Shown: positions 7,409 to 14,867, counted from the stretch's first letter. The stretch is 25,587 nt of DNA from an uncultured Treponema sp. (GCA_937902125.1 CALDIB010000106.1:1-25587); one strand, 5' to 3'. Notes: a model not told the origin generated them from the sequence alone. Made by a program: numbers and translations.

Positions 7409-8809
7409 ATGAAAGGAATTGAATACAGAGGAATAAATTCTGTCGAAGGCCCGATTGTCGCAGTCCGCCGAAGCGAAAACGTTTCATACAATGAAGTTGT
7501 TTATGTCCGCGACAAGAACGGCGAAAAGAAAACAGGCCGCGTCATAGACTTGAACGAAAGCGCGGCGATTGTTCAGGTTTTTGGCTCCACAACTGGAATT
7601 GACTTGAACGATTCCACCGTAGAGTTTTTGGGCCAGCCCTTGGAGCTTCGCGTTGGCGAAGGATTGCTTGGCCGCATCTTCAACGGCTTGGGCGAGCCCA
7701 TTGACGGCTACGGACAAATCGTTTCTTCCGAAAAGCTTGACGTTAACGGAAGCCCCATAAATCCTTACGCCCGCGTTTATCCCAGAGACTTCATTCAAAC
7801 TGGAATCTCGGCTATCGACGGCTTGAACACTTTGATTCGCGGCCAAAAGCTTCCGATTTTTAGCGGAAACGGCTTGCCCCACAACCGCCTCGCCGCGCAA
7901 ATCATCCGGCAGGCCAAACTAAAAAATTCCGACGACCAGTTTGTAATGGTTTTTGCCGGAATGGGAATCAAATACGACGTGGCGCGCTTTTTTGTCCAAT
8001 CCTTTGAGGAAAGCGGCGTCCTTTCAAAAGTCGTCATGTTCCAGTCGCTTGCCGACGCGCCCAGCATCGAGCGAATCATCACTCCCCGCTGCGCCTTGAC
8101 CGCCGCGGAATACTTGGCTTACAAAAAGGGAATGCACGTTTTGGTCGTTATGACCGATATGACAAACTATTGCGAAGCCTTGCGGGAAATTTCAACCACC
8201 CGCGGCGAAGTTCCCGGAAGAAAAGGCTATCCTGGATACTTGTATTCAGACCTTGCGGAATTGTATGAGCGCGCCGGCCGCATAAAGGGAAGCGAGGGCA
8301 GCATTACCCAAATTCCGATTTTGACGATGCCCAACGACGACATTTCAAACCCAATTCCCGACCTTACCGGATACATCACTGAAGGGCAAATTGTTCTTGA
8401 CCGGGAACTTTTCCAAAAGGACATGTATCCGCCAGTGGCCGGACTTCCCAGCCTTTCCCGCTTGATGAAAGACGGAATCGGAGTCGCGGCGGACGGCCGG
8501 GTTATGACCCGGGAAGACCACGCCGGAGTTTCAAGCCAGCTTTTCGCTTCCTACTCAAAAGTCAAGTCAATTAGAAATTTGGCGGCCATTATTGGCGAAG
8601 AGGAATTGGGCGAGCTTGACAAGATGTACTTGAATTTTGGAAACCATTTTGAAAAGGAATTCTTGACTCAAGGAGAATACGAAGACCGTTCCATCGACGA
8701 AACCTTGGACATCGGCTGGCGGACTTTAAAATATTTGCCCAGGGAAGAATTGCTCCGCGTAAAGACGGAATACATTGAAAAATACCTTCCCAAGGACGAC
8801 GCTGAATAA
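7409..8809 (+). CDS. atpB: V/A-type ATP synthase subunit B (non-catalytic)
   Basis: A 466-residue protein, the usual length for subunit B. It aligns with the family through G-R-I-F-N-G-L-G-E-P-I-D-G, the P-R-D-F-I-Q-T-G-I-S-A-I-D-G segment, I-F-S-G-N-G-L-P-H-N in the place where catalytic chains have a P-loop (no Walker lysine), M-T-D-M-T-N-Y-C-E-A-L-R-E, and I-L-T-M-P-N-D-D-I-S-N-P-I-P-D. It alternates with subunit A in the head and binds nucleotide at the interface without catalysis. Its ATG follows directly on the TAA of A, with AAGGTGG eight bases before it. Its own TAA joins the ATG of D. Confidence 0.97.
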   Translation: MKGIEYRGINSVEGPIVAVRRSENVSYNEVVYVRDKNGEKKTGRVIDLNESAAIVQVFGSTTGIDLNDSTVEFLGQPLELRVGEGLLGRIFNGLGEPIDGYGQIVSSEKLDVNGSPINPYARVYPRDFIQTGISAIDGLNTLIRGQKLPIFSGNGLPHNRLAAQIIRQAKLKNSDDQFVMVFAGMGIKYDVARFFVQSFEESGVLSKVVMFQSLADAPSIERIITPRCALTAAEYLAYKKGMHVLVVMTDMTNYCEALREISTTRGEVPGRKGYPGYLYSDLAELYERAGRIKGSEGSITQIPILTMPNDDISNPIPDLTGYITEGQIVLDRELFQKDMYPPVAGLPSLSRLMKDGIGVAADGRVMTREDHAGVSSQLFASYSKVKSIRNLAAIIGEEELGELDKMYLNFGNHFEKEFLTQGEYEDRSIDETLDIGWRTLKYLPREELLRVKTEYIEKYLPKDDAE

Positions 8810-9436
8810 ATGGCAAAACTGAATGTCGCTCCTACAAAGTCAAACCTTCTCGCCATGAAAGAGCAGCTGGCTTCCGCCGAAAACGGATACGAGCTGCTTG
8901 AGCAAAAGCGGGAAATTCTTGTAATGGAATTGATGCGCATGGTTGACAAGGTTAAAGTGCTTGAGCGGGACATCGACAAGTTGATTGACCGCGCCTATCC
9001 AGCCCTAAAGCGAATGTTGATGGGCGTGGGCGGCGATCGGGTTGAGCAAATGGCGCGCGCCGTTCATTACGATTTTAAAATAAAAGAAAAGCCTGTCACA
9101 ATCGGCGGAATGAATTTTTCTTCGATAGACGTGGAGCTTCCTGAGCGGCAGTTGTTCTATTCTTTTTTGGGAACTTTTTCAAGCGCCGACGAAGTTATGG
9201 TTGACTTCTTCAACCTTTTGCGCTTGTTGACCGACATGGCCAGCATTCGCACCATCGTTTGGCGCCTTGCGGGTGAGGTCAAGAAAACCCAGCGCCGCGT
9301 CAACGCGCTTGACAAGATGGTGATTCCTCAGGCTAGGGAAACAAAAAAATACATAGAAAGCCAGCTTGAGGAGCGGGAACGGGACAACACTTTTGTCCTA
9401 AAGGCTCTTAAGAATAAAGTTAAAGGGGGATTTTGA
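8810..9436 (+). CDS. atpD: V/A-type ATP synthase subunit D (central rotor shaft)
   Basis: A 208-residue helical protein. It begins M-A-K-L-N-V-A-P-T-K-S-N-L-L, the conserved subunit D opening (usually P-T-K-S/R-x-x-L). Long N- and C-terminal helices form the antiparallel coiled coil of the rotor shaft, and the C-terminal R-R-V-N-A-L-D-K-M-V-I-P motif is diagnostic. It turns inside the A/B head and connects through F and C to the K ring. This is the last structural gene of the complex, so H/G, C, I, K, F, E, A, B and D are all present in one block. The UspA-like gene starts three bases after its stop. Confidence 0.95.
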   Translation: MAKLNVAPTKSNLLAMKEQLASAENGYELLEQKREILVMELMRMVDKVKVLERDIDKLIDRAYPALKRMLMGVGGDRVEQMARAVHYDFKIKEKPVTIGGMNFSSIDVELPERQLFYSFLGTFSSADEVMVDFFNLLRLLTDMASIRTIVWRLAGEVKKTQRRVNALDKMVIPQARETKKYIESQLEERERDNTFVLKALKNKVKGGF

Positions 9437-9439
9437 GCT

Positions 9440-9943
9440 ATGAAAGCGTTAGTTCAAAATATTTTGGTCGCGGTGAACGGTTCGCAATCGTCTATTCACG
9501 CGGCGATGTATGGAATCATTATGGCCAAGCAATACCGCCTTAACTTGAAATTTGTTTATGTTGTAGACACAGCCACCTTAAAGCGCCTTACAATCGGAAA
9601 GTTTTTAGTGCAGGAAGAAAGCGCCGGCCTTGAGGGGAACCTTCGCGCCGACGGCGAAAAATATTTGAACTATGTCATGGGCTTGGCAAAGAAAAAGGGC
9701 GTCAAGGCCGAAATGGAATTAAGGGAAGGCAGCGTTTGGGTGGAGGTTGTAAAGGCCGCCGATATGTTTGGAGCCAAAATGATTTTGCTTGGCGGCCATC
9801 CTTCCCGCTACGCTGTAACCGGAAAAGTTCACGACGATTCTTCAATTTTTTCAAAGACAAACAAAGACATCATACTAAACGCCAATTGCTCCACCCTTGT
9901 GGTTTACGAGCCTAAAGTCGAGGACTTGTTTAGAATACTGTAA
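9440..9943 (+). CDS. Universal stress protein (UspA) family
   Basis: A 167-residue single-domain protein with the UspA fold pattern. It opens with I-L-V-A-V-N-G-S-Q-S-S, followed by the A-M-Y-G-I-I-M-A helix, the K-F-V-Y-V-V-D strand, and late I-L-L-G-G-H-P with a C-terminal T-L-V-V-Y-E-P strand. The ATP-binding consensus (G-x2-G-x9-G-S/T) near the C-terminus is poorly kept here, so ATP binding is uncertain. It starts three bases after the ATPase D gene with an AAAGGGGG ribosome binding site in the D end, so it is very likely cotranscribed with the ATPase. A role in tuning ATPase or membrane energy under stress is possible but is inference from position only. Confidence 0.85.
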   Translation: MKALVQNILVAVNGSQSSIHAAMYGIIMAKQYRLNLKFVYVVDTATLKRLTIGKFLVQEESAGLEGNLRADGEKYLNYVMGLAKKKGVKAEMELREGSVWVEVVKAADMFGAKMILLGGHPSRYAVTGKVHDDSSIFSKTNKDIILNANCSTLVVYEPKVEDLFRIL

Positions 9944-9946
9944 AAT
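9941..9946 (+). promoter_or_regulatory. Candidate internal -10 before the J-domain gene
   Basis: TAAAAT here includes the uspA stop codon and is followed by exactly six T residues and then the ATG at 9953, the same spacing as at three other genes in this window. The -35 region is poor and the stretch is AT-rich by chance, so this is a weak call. Confidence 0.25.
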
Positions 9947-9952
9947 TTTTTT

Positions 9953-10732
9953 ATGGAAGATTGCTATGAAATTTTGGGCGTCAAGCCCGGCGCGAGCCTT
10001 TCTGAAATTCGCCGCGCTTACAGGGAAAAAGTAAAAAAATATCATCCTGACGTTTCCGGCGACCAAGGCACTGCCGAGCATTTTAAGAAGGTTGTCCGCG
10101 CCTACGAAATTCTGACGGACCAAAAATCCCGCGACATTTTTGACTCTTCATTTGCCGCCCATTTCAGCCGCCGCAAGGTTAAGTCTTGGGATTACCGGGA
10201 ATGGCTTTTGTCCAGGGACGACGACGAAAGCCGCGCCAAGCTTATTTTCTTTGACTTGATGCGGGGCCGGGAGGACGACGCCGTAAAAGAGTTCAAGAGA
10301 ATGCAGACTGAACGAAGCAAGTTTTCCTTGAAGCATTGGTTCACTCGGGAAAATTTTATGGACTACGGCTTCATTCTAAGCGAGGAGTTGTATTTGCGGG
10401 GAGAATATTTTGACGCCTTTTGCCTGCTTGAGCAAATCATAAAAATGGAATATTCTTACGACTACTTCCGCTTGTTCTTTCCGGAAGTTATGGCCTTTGC
10501 AAAAAATATTTTGAGAAACCACATAGAAGGAACAATCAGCGACGAGCTTGCCCTTGACACTTTTGAGCGCGCCTTGGAATTGAATCTTGGAAGCGGGGAA
10601 GACGCCTTTATTTTGCGAAAAATGGGAATCATTTACAGGCGAATGGGCGACGAAAGCACGGCCCGCATTTGTCTGGAGGAAGCGGACAGGCTTGGAGGCG
10701 CGGGCGGAAAAAAAGCGGCGGCAAAAAAATAA
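9953..10732 (+). CDS. J-domain protein with TPR-like C-terminal region
   Basis: A 259-residue protein with an N-terminal J domain (about residues 1-65), opening Y-E-I-L-G-V-K-P-G-A and carrying the H-P-D tripeptide at residues 31-33 that stimulates the DnaK ATPase. It lacks the Gly/Phe linker, zinc fingers and substrate-binding domain of full DnaJ. The rest is helical, and its last part (E-D-A-F-I-L-R-K-M-G-I-I-Y-R-R-M-G-D) looks like a TPR-type helix pair. It is therefore probably a specialised co-chaperone that brings DnaK to a particular client. No Shine-Dalgarno sequence is visible in the nine bases after uspA. A weak -10-like TAAAAT at 9941 could give a leaderless start. Confidence 0.87.
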   Translation: MEDCYEILGVKPGASLSEIRRAYREKVKKYHPDVSGDQGTAEHFKKVVRAYEILTDQKSRDIFDSSFAAHFSRRKVKSWDYREWLLSRDDDESRAKLIFFDLMRGREDDAVKEFKRMQTERSKFSLKHWFTRENFMDYGFILSEELYLRGEYFDAFCLLEQIIKMEYSYDYFRLFFPEVMAFAKNILRNHIEGTISDELALDTFERALELNLGSGEDAFILRKMGIIYRRMGDESTARICLEEADRLGGAGGKKAAAKK

Positions 10733-10755
10733 CGGCAATTATAGGAGCGAAATAT

Positions 10756-11517
10756 ATGATACGATTGAAGAACGACAAGCAAATTGAAGGAATCAGAAAA
10801 TCCTGCCACCTTTTGGCGGACATGTTCAACTGGGTCATTCCCCAAGTCAAGGCCGGAATGTCAACGAAAGACGTTGACGACTTGTGCAAGCATTTTATCA
10901 TAGGCCACGGCGGAAAGCCCGCTTGGTATAAAGAAAATTTCGCGGGCGCGGCCTGCGTTTCCGTCAACGAGGAAGTCATTCACGGAATTCCTTCAAAGAA
11001 AAAAATAATCCATGACGGCGACTTGGTGAGCCTTGACGTGGGCATCGACCTTGACGGCTACATAAGCGATTCAAGCCATACTATTTTGGTGGGAAATGTC
11101 CGGCCGGAACTTAAAAAGCTGGACGACGTCACCTTGCAATGCCTTCAGGCCGGAATCGCCGCTTGCAAGGCCGGAAACCGCATCGGCGACATAGCCCGCG
11201 CCGTCCAAGAGATTGCGGAAAAGCACGGATACGGAATTGTCTACGATTACTGCGGCCACGGAGTGGGCTTGGACGTTCACGAAGATCCCAGCATTCCAAA
11301 CACCTTGGACGCGCTTGACTCAAACCCCCGCATCCAGGCGGGAATGGTTTTGGCCATCGAGCCCATGATTAACCTTGGAACCGCCGACGTTCATGTTTTG
11401 GACGACGGCTGGACTGTGGTTACTGACGACAAAAAGCCTAGCGCCCATGAAGAGCACACCGTGGCCGTTTTCCGCGACCACACGGAAATCCTGACAGACT
11501 TGCGCTATCAGGGTTAG
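10756..11517 (+). CDS. map: Methionine aminopeptidase, type I
   Basis: A 253-residue enzyme that removes the initiator methionine from new proteins. The metal ligands are visible: Asp94 and Asp105 (S-L-D-V-G and I-S-D-S-S-H), the His of G-H-G-V-G-L-D-V-H-E, the Glu of L-A-I-E-P-M, and the Glu of H-E-E-H-T-V-A-V. His76 (V-I-H-G-I-P) also matches the active-site histidine. The length is right for the short cytosolic type I form without SH3 or zinc extensions. The ATG at 10756 has AGGAG eight bases upstream; an in-frame start at 10669 lies inside the J-protein gene and is rejected. Its stop overlaps the stop of the convergent stomatin-like gene by four bases. Confidence 0.96.
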   Translation: MIRLKNDKQIEGIRKSCHLLADMFNWVIPQVKAGMSTKDVDDLCKHFIIGHGGKPAWYKENFAGAACVSVNEEVIHGIPSKKKIIHDGDLVSLDVGIDLDGYISDSSHTILVGNVRPELKKLDDVTLQCLQAGIAACKAGNRIGDIARAVQEIAEKHGYGIVYDYCGHGVGLDVHEDPSIPNTLDALDSNPRIQAGMVLAIEPMINLGTADVHVLDDGWTVVTDDKKPSAHEEHTVAVFRDHTEILTDLRYQG

Positions 11518-12401
11518 TTTTTAACCAGCTCTTTTAGGGAAGCGGCGACGCCGGCCATGTTCTGCAAGTCTGCGGGAATGATAAGCTTTGTGGCTTGGCC
11601 GTCGGCGACTTTTTCAAGGGTTTCAAGGCTTCGGAGCTTTATTACCGCGTCGTCGATTTTCGCTTCTTTTATCACGCGCAAGCCGTCCGCGGTGGCGGAC
11701 TGGACTTCGCGGATTGCGGCGGCTTCGCCTTCGGCCTTTCTAATCTTGGCTTCCTTTTCGGCTTCGGCCTGCAAAATCATGGCCTGCTTTTTTCCTTCCG
11801 CCACAAGAATTTCGCTTTGCTTTTGTCCTTCGGCTATAAGGATTTTTTCCCGCCTTTCCCGCTCGGCCCGCATTTGCTTTTCCATGGCTTCGCGAATGGC
11901 TTCCGGCGGCATTATGTTCTTCACTTCGACGCGGTTCACCTTGATGCCCCAAGGGTCTGTGGCTTCGTCGATGATGGCGCGCATTTTTGTGTTTATGATG
12001 TCGCGGCTTGTAAGCGTTGTGTCCAAGTCAAGCTCGCCGATGATGTTTCGCAGCGTTGTGGCGCTAAGGTTTTCTATGGCCATCATAGGCGCTTCAACGC
12101 CGTAAGTGTAAAGTTTTGGTTCGGTGATTTGCATGTAGACAACGCTGTCGATTTTCATCGTTACGTTGTCTTTTGTGATTACAGGCTGGGGAGGAAAATC
12201 CAGCACTTGTTCCTTAAGGGTGACGGTGTTGGCGATTCTGTCTATAAAGGGAATCTTTACATGAAGGCCCGCCTGCCAGGTGGAGCAATAAGTTCCAAGG
12301 CGTTCGATGATAAAGGCGCGAGACTGGGGAACAATCCTAATGTTCGCGACAACCAACAAAAAAACGACCGCGCACAAGGCGATTACAAGATAACTGCTCA
12401 T
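11514..12401 (-). CDS. SPFH/stomatin-like membrane protein (QmcA type)
   Basis: A 295-residue SPFH-domain protein. One N-terminal membrane helix (about residues 4-20) is followed by the SPFH domain, with I-V-P-Q-S-R-A-F-I-I-E-R-L-G, F-I-D-R-I, T-K-D-N-V-T-M-K-I-D and L-R-N-I-I-G-E-L-D-L-D. Then comes a long alanine/glutamate-rich coiled coil (about 175-245). These proteins oligomerise at membrane microdomains and often act with the FtsH protease or an NfeD partner. No NfeD gene is adjacent. The 3' end overlaps map by four bases. No Shine-Dalgarno is present. Instead an extended -10 sits six bases before the ATG, so the mRNA may be leaderless. Confidence 0.93.
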   Translation of the reverse strand: MSSYLVIALCAVVFLLVVANIRIVPQSRAFIIERLGTYCSTWQAGLHVKIPFIDRIANTVTLKEQVLDFPPQPVITKDNVTMKIDSVVYMQITEPKLYTYGVEAPMMAIENLSATTLRNIIGELDLDTTLTSRDIINTKMRAIIDEATDPWGIKVNRVEVKNIMPPEAIREAMEKQMRAERERREKILIAEGQKQSEILVAEGKKQAMILQAEAEKEAKIRKAEGEAAAIREVQSATADGLRVIKEAKIDDAVIKLRSLETLEKVADGQATKLIIPADLQNMAGVAASLKELVKN

Positions 12402-12407
12402 AAGAAC

Positions 12408-12436
12408 ATTTTATCATAGTTTCCTATGACGCGCAA
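12408..12436 (-). promoter_or_regulatory. Promoter of the stomatin-like gene, leaderless geometry
   Basis: Reading the minus strand, TTGCGC at 12436-12431 and TAAAAT at 12413-12408 are 17 bases apart, with TGA just before the -10 (extended -10 form). Six bases then separate the -10 from the ATG at 12401, so the predicted first transcribed base is the A of the start codon. Confidence 0.55.
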
Positions 12437-12491
12437 TGAAAATTGCGGGCAAGAAAAAGCGTTTTTTCCTTCGCTTTACCTTTGGATTCAC

Positions 12492-12520
12492 TTGACAAAA
12501 TTCGCGCAAAAATATACAAT
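12492..12520 (+). promoter_or_regulatory. Promoter of argG
   Basis: A perfect TTGACA at 12492-12497 and TACAAT at 12515-12520 are separated by 17 bases, nearly the ideal sigma-70 promoter. Transcription would start near 12527, leaving a leader of about 65 bases before argG. Confidence 0.8.
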
Positions 12521-12522
12521 TT

Positions 12523-12540
12523 TTTGTATAAATATTCATT
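12523..12540 (+). promoter_or_regulatory. Candidate ArgR/AhrC operator (ARG box) of argG
   Basis: The 18 bases match the enterobacterial ARG box pattern TNTGAATWWWWATTCANW at every fixed or degenerate position except one (TGTAT instead of TGAAT). The site covers the predicted transcription start of argG, where a bound repressor would block initiation. No argR gene is in the window and the flanking DNA is AT-rich, so this remains a candidate. Confidence 0.45.
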
Positions 12541-12544
12541 CTGA

Positions 12545-12570
12545 CGGCAAGGGAAAATTCCCTGATGCCG
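12545..12570 (+). promoter_or_regulatory. Hairpin in the argG leader
   Basis: CGGCA at 12545-12549 pairs with TGCCG at 12566-12570, and AGGGAA at 12550-12555 pairs with TTCCCT at 12558-12563. This gives an 11-bp stem with a two-base bulge and a tiny AA loop. No U-tract follows, so it is not a classical terminator. It may stabilise the mRNA. It lies ten bases before the argG Shine-Dalgarno (AGGGG at 12581). Confidence 0.5.
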
Positions 12571-12592
12571 CCGCAAATAAAGGGGCTAAATT

Positions 12593-13864
12593 ATGGCAAA
12601 AGCAAAAGACAAAGTTGTATTGGCTTATTCAGGCGGACTTGACACCACGGTCATCATTCCTTGGCTTAAAGAAAACTACGACTACGACGTAATCGCGGTT
12701 TGCATTGACTTGGGACAGGGCGACAATTGGAAGCAAATAAAGGCCCGCGCCCTTAAGACAGGCGCTTCCGCCTGCTATGTGGTTGACGCGCGAAAAGAAT
12801 ACATTGAAGAATACTGCTGGCCGGCCCTAAAGGCCAACGCCGTTTACGAAGACGAATACCTTTTAGGAACTTCAACGGCCCGCCCCCTTATCGGAAAAAT
12901 TTTGGTTGAGTACGCGCGCCAGGAAAAGGCTGTGGCCATTTGCCACGGAGCCACAGGAAAGGGAAACGACCAAGTTCGATTTGAGCTTGCCATCAAAGCC
13001 TTCGCTCCCGACCTTAAGGTCATCGCCGCTTGGCGCGACCCCAAATGGGACATGGACAGCCGCGAGGCCGAAATCAAGTACCTTCAGGACAGAAAGCTTG
13101 AAGTGCCCATGAAGCGCGACCAGTCCTACAGCCGCGACGAAAACATTTGGCACCTTAGTCACGAAGGCTTGGAACTTGAAAAGACTGAGAACGCGCCCAA
13201 CTATCCTCACATGCTCAAGAACACAACTGTTCCAGAAGAAGCTCCCGAAAAAGGCGAGTTTGTAAAAATCGATTTTGAAAAGGGAATCCCCGTCGCCTTG
13301 AACGGAAAGAAGATGGACGCCCTTTCCCTTCTTACAAAGTTGAACAAGATTGGCGGAAAGCACGGAGTGGGCTTGGTTGACATTTGCGAAAACCGCTGCG
13401 TTGGAATGAAGAGCCGCGGCGTTTACGAAACTCCCGGCGGAGCGATTTTGTACTTTGCCCACCGCATGATGGACCACATTTGCCTTGACCGCGACACATA
13501 CCACTACAAGCAGCAGCTTTCAATTAAGGTCGCCGAGCTTATCTACGACGGAAAATGGTTCACAACCTTGTTCGACTCTTTGATGGCCTTTGTCAACAAG
13601 ACAGAGGAGACCGTCACAGGCTGGGCCAAAGTTTACCTTAACAAGGGCTCGATTCGCGGCGCAGGTTCTTCAAGCAAATACAGCTTGTACAACGAAAGCA
13701 TCGCCAGTTTCAAGACCGGCGACCTTTACGACCACAAGGACGCGCAGGGCTTCATCACCTTGTTCGGCTTGCCGTTAAAAGTCCGCGCGATGATGGAACA
13801 AAAGGTTGGCGAAGGCCAGGCCATCTTGGAAAGCAAGTCTTTTAAAAAGCGGCCCACGGAGTAA
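12593..13864 (+). CDS. argG: Argininosuccinate synthase
   Basis: A 423-residue enzyme joining citrulline and aspartate with ATP to form argininosuccinate, the penultimate step of arginine synthesis. The ATP pyrophosphatase loop S-G-G-L-D-T lies at residues 13-18. Further family signatures are A-V-C-I-D-L-G-Q-G-D, G-T-S-T-A-R-P-L-I, C-H-G-A-T-G-K-G-N-D-Q-V-R-F-E and Y-S-R-D-E-N-I-W-H. It is slightly longer than the common form of about 400 residues. It has its own promoter, a candidate arginine operator and an AGGGG ribosome binding site. argH and the other arginine genes are not adjacent, so argG is a single-gene unit here. Confidence 0.97.
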   Translation: MAKAKDKVVLAYSGGLDTTVIIPWLKENYDYDVIAVCIDLGQGDNWKQIKARALKTGASACYVVDARKEYIEEYCWPALKANAVYEDEYLLGTSTARPLIGKILVEYARQEKAVAICHGATGKGNDQVRFELAIKAFAPDLKVIAAWRDPKWDMDSREAEIKYLQDRKLEVPMKRDQSYSRDENIWHLSHEGLELEKTENAPNYPHMLKNTTVPEEAPEKGEFVKIDFEKGIPVALNGKKMDALSLLTKLNKIGGKHGVGLVDICENRCVGMKSRGVYETPGGAILYFAHRMMDHICLDRDTYHYKQQLSIKVAELIYDGKWFTTLFDSLMAFVNKTEETVTGWAKVYLNKGSIRGAGSSSKYSLYNESIASFKTGDLYDHKDAQGFITLFGLPLKVRAMMEQKVGEGQAILESKSFKKRPTE

Positions 13865-13866
13865 AA

Positions 13867-13893
13867 CGCAAAAGGGCTAGCGCCCTTTATGCG
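13867..13893 (+). terminator. Hairpin after argG, probable terminator
   Basis: AAAGGGC at 13871-13877 pairs with GCCCTTT at 13882-13888 across a four-base loop. The flanking CGCA and TGCG extend the stem with one bulged base. It begins two bases after the argG stop. The T-run lies in the right arm and no U-tract follows, so efficiency is uncertain. Confidence 0.5.
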
Positions 13894-13896
13894 TAA

Positions 13897-13933
13897 CGAG
13901 TTTTAATTCGCCTAAGCGGCGAATCAAAACTCG
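13897..13933 (+). repeat. Second long inverted repeat between argG and the methyltransferase
   Basis: Positions 13897-13912 are the reverse complement of 13918-13933 at 15 of 16 positions, with a five-base loop. It lies three bases from the previous hairpin and ends 12 bases before the methyltransferase ATG. It may be a second terminator, an mRNA-stabilising structure, or a copy of a dispersed palindromic element. Confidence 0.5.
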
Positions 13934-13945
13934 CGGCTATGCAAA

Positions 13946-14800
13946 ATGCAAAAAACAGAATTAGAAAAATACTACGAAAAATTCAACGAAGACCACCGGC
14001 TAAAAACCCGGCACGGTCAAGTCGAATTTTTTGTCACAATGAAAAACATTTTGGCCGCCGCAAACGGAGACTTTTTGAAAGCCCAAGAAGCGGCCTCCGC
14101 CTCGGAGCGTTCGCAAGGCCAAGAATGGGCCGCCCCCGCGCGTCCAAACGTTCCGCTGAAAATCCTTGACGTGGGCGCGGCGACGGGAGCTTATTCCGTT
14201 CCATTGAGCCGCCAAGGTTTTGACGTGACGGCCGTGGAGCTTGTCAAAAGCAATTTGGAAAAACTTCGCTCAAAGCATGAAAAAGTCAAGTGCTGGCAAG
14301 GCGACGCGCGCTCCCTTTCTTTTTTGGACGACGAAACTTTTGACATTGTTTTGTTGCTTGGCCCCCTTTACCACTTGCATTCAAAAGAAGACAAGCTTCG
14401 CGCGCTGTCTGAGGCCGCTCGGGTCGCAAAAAAAGGCGCTCCGATTTTTTGCGCCTATGTCATGAACGAATACGCCGTCACCCAATACTGCTTTGGCCAA
14501 AACAAAATAAAGGAAAACCTTGCCTCCGGTCAAATCGACAAATCATTTAAAACGATTTCTTCTGACGGCGACTTGTATTCCTATGTCCGCCTTGAGGACA
14601 TAAACGCGCTTGCGAAAGAAAGCGGCCTTGGGCGGATAAAAATTTTTAGTCCCGACGGCCCGGCCGACTACATGAGGCGGTCCCTTAACGCCATGGACGA
14701 AGAAAGCTTTGAGCTTTTTAAAGACTACGCGCTTGAAATTTCAGAAAGGCCGGAACTTTTGGGAGCGGGAAGCCATTTGGTGGACGTGTTGAGAAAATAG
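13946..14800 (+). CDS. Class I SAM-dependent methyltransferase
   Basis: A 284-residue protein with the Rossmann-type methyltransferase core. Motif I is L-D-V-G-A-A-T-G at residues 74-81, followed by the acidic end of the next strand (V-T-A-V-E-L), the Q-G-D-A-R adenine-site motif, and D-I-V-L-L-L-G-P-L-Y-H-L, which resembles the small-molecule methyltransferase group often annotated Methyltransf_11/25. The substrate cannot be read from the sequence. Residues about 41-69, just before motif I, form an Ala/Ser/Arg/Pro-rich segment that looks inserted compared with the usual short linker. No Shine-Dalgarno is visible. The ATG at 13946 is chosen because it opens the conserved N-terminal helix (L-E-K-Y-Y-E-K-F); the ATG at 13939 is in another frame. 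Confidence 0.87.
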   Translation: MQKTELEKYYEKFNEDHRLKTRHGQVEFFVTMKNILAAANGDFLKAQEAASASERSQGQEWAAPARPNVPLKILDVGAATGAYSVPLSRQGFDVTAVELVKSNLEKLRSKHEKVKCWQGDARSLSFLDDETFDIVLLLGPLYHLHSKEDKLRALSEAARVAKKGAPIFCAYVMNEYAVTQYCFGQNKIKENLASGQIDKSFKTISSDGDLYSYVRLEDINALAKESGLGRIKIFSPDGPADYMRRSLNAMDEESFELFKDYALEISERPELLGAGSHLVDVLRK

Positions 14801-14867
14801 GCGAGGGGGCCGCGCTTTTTGGCTTTTCGAGCGCATTTAATATTCCCCAAAATTTTTATTAAAGGGA

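Noticed and set aside
11595..12419. 274-codon plus-strand frame opposite the stomatin-like gene
   Set aside because: It is complementary to the SPFH coding sequence and shows no domain of its own.
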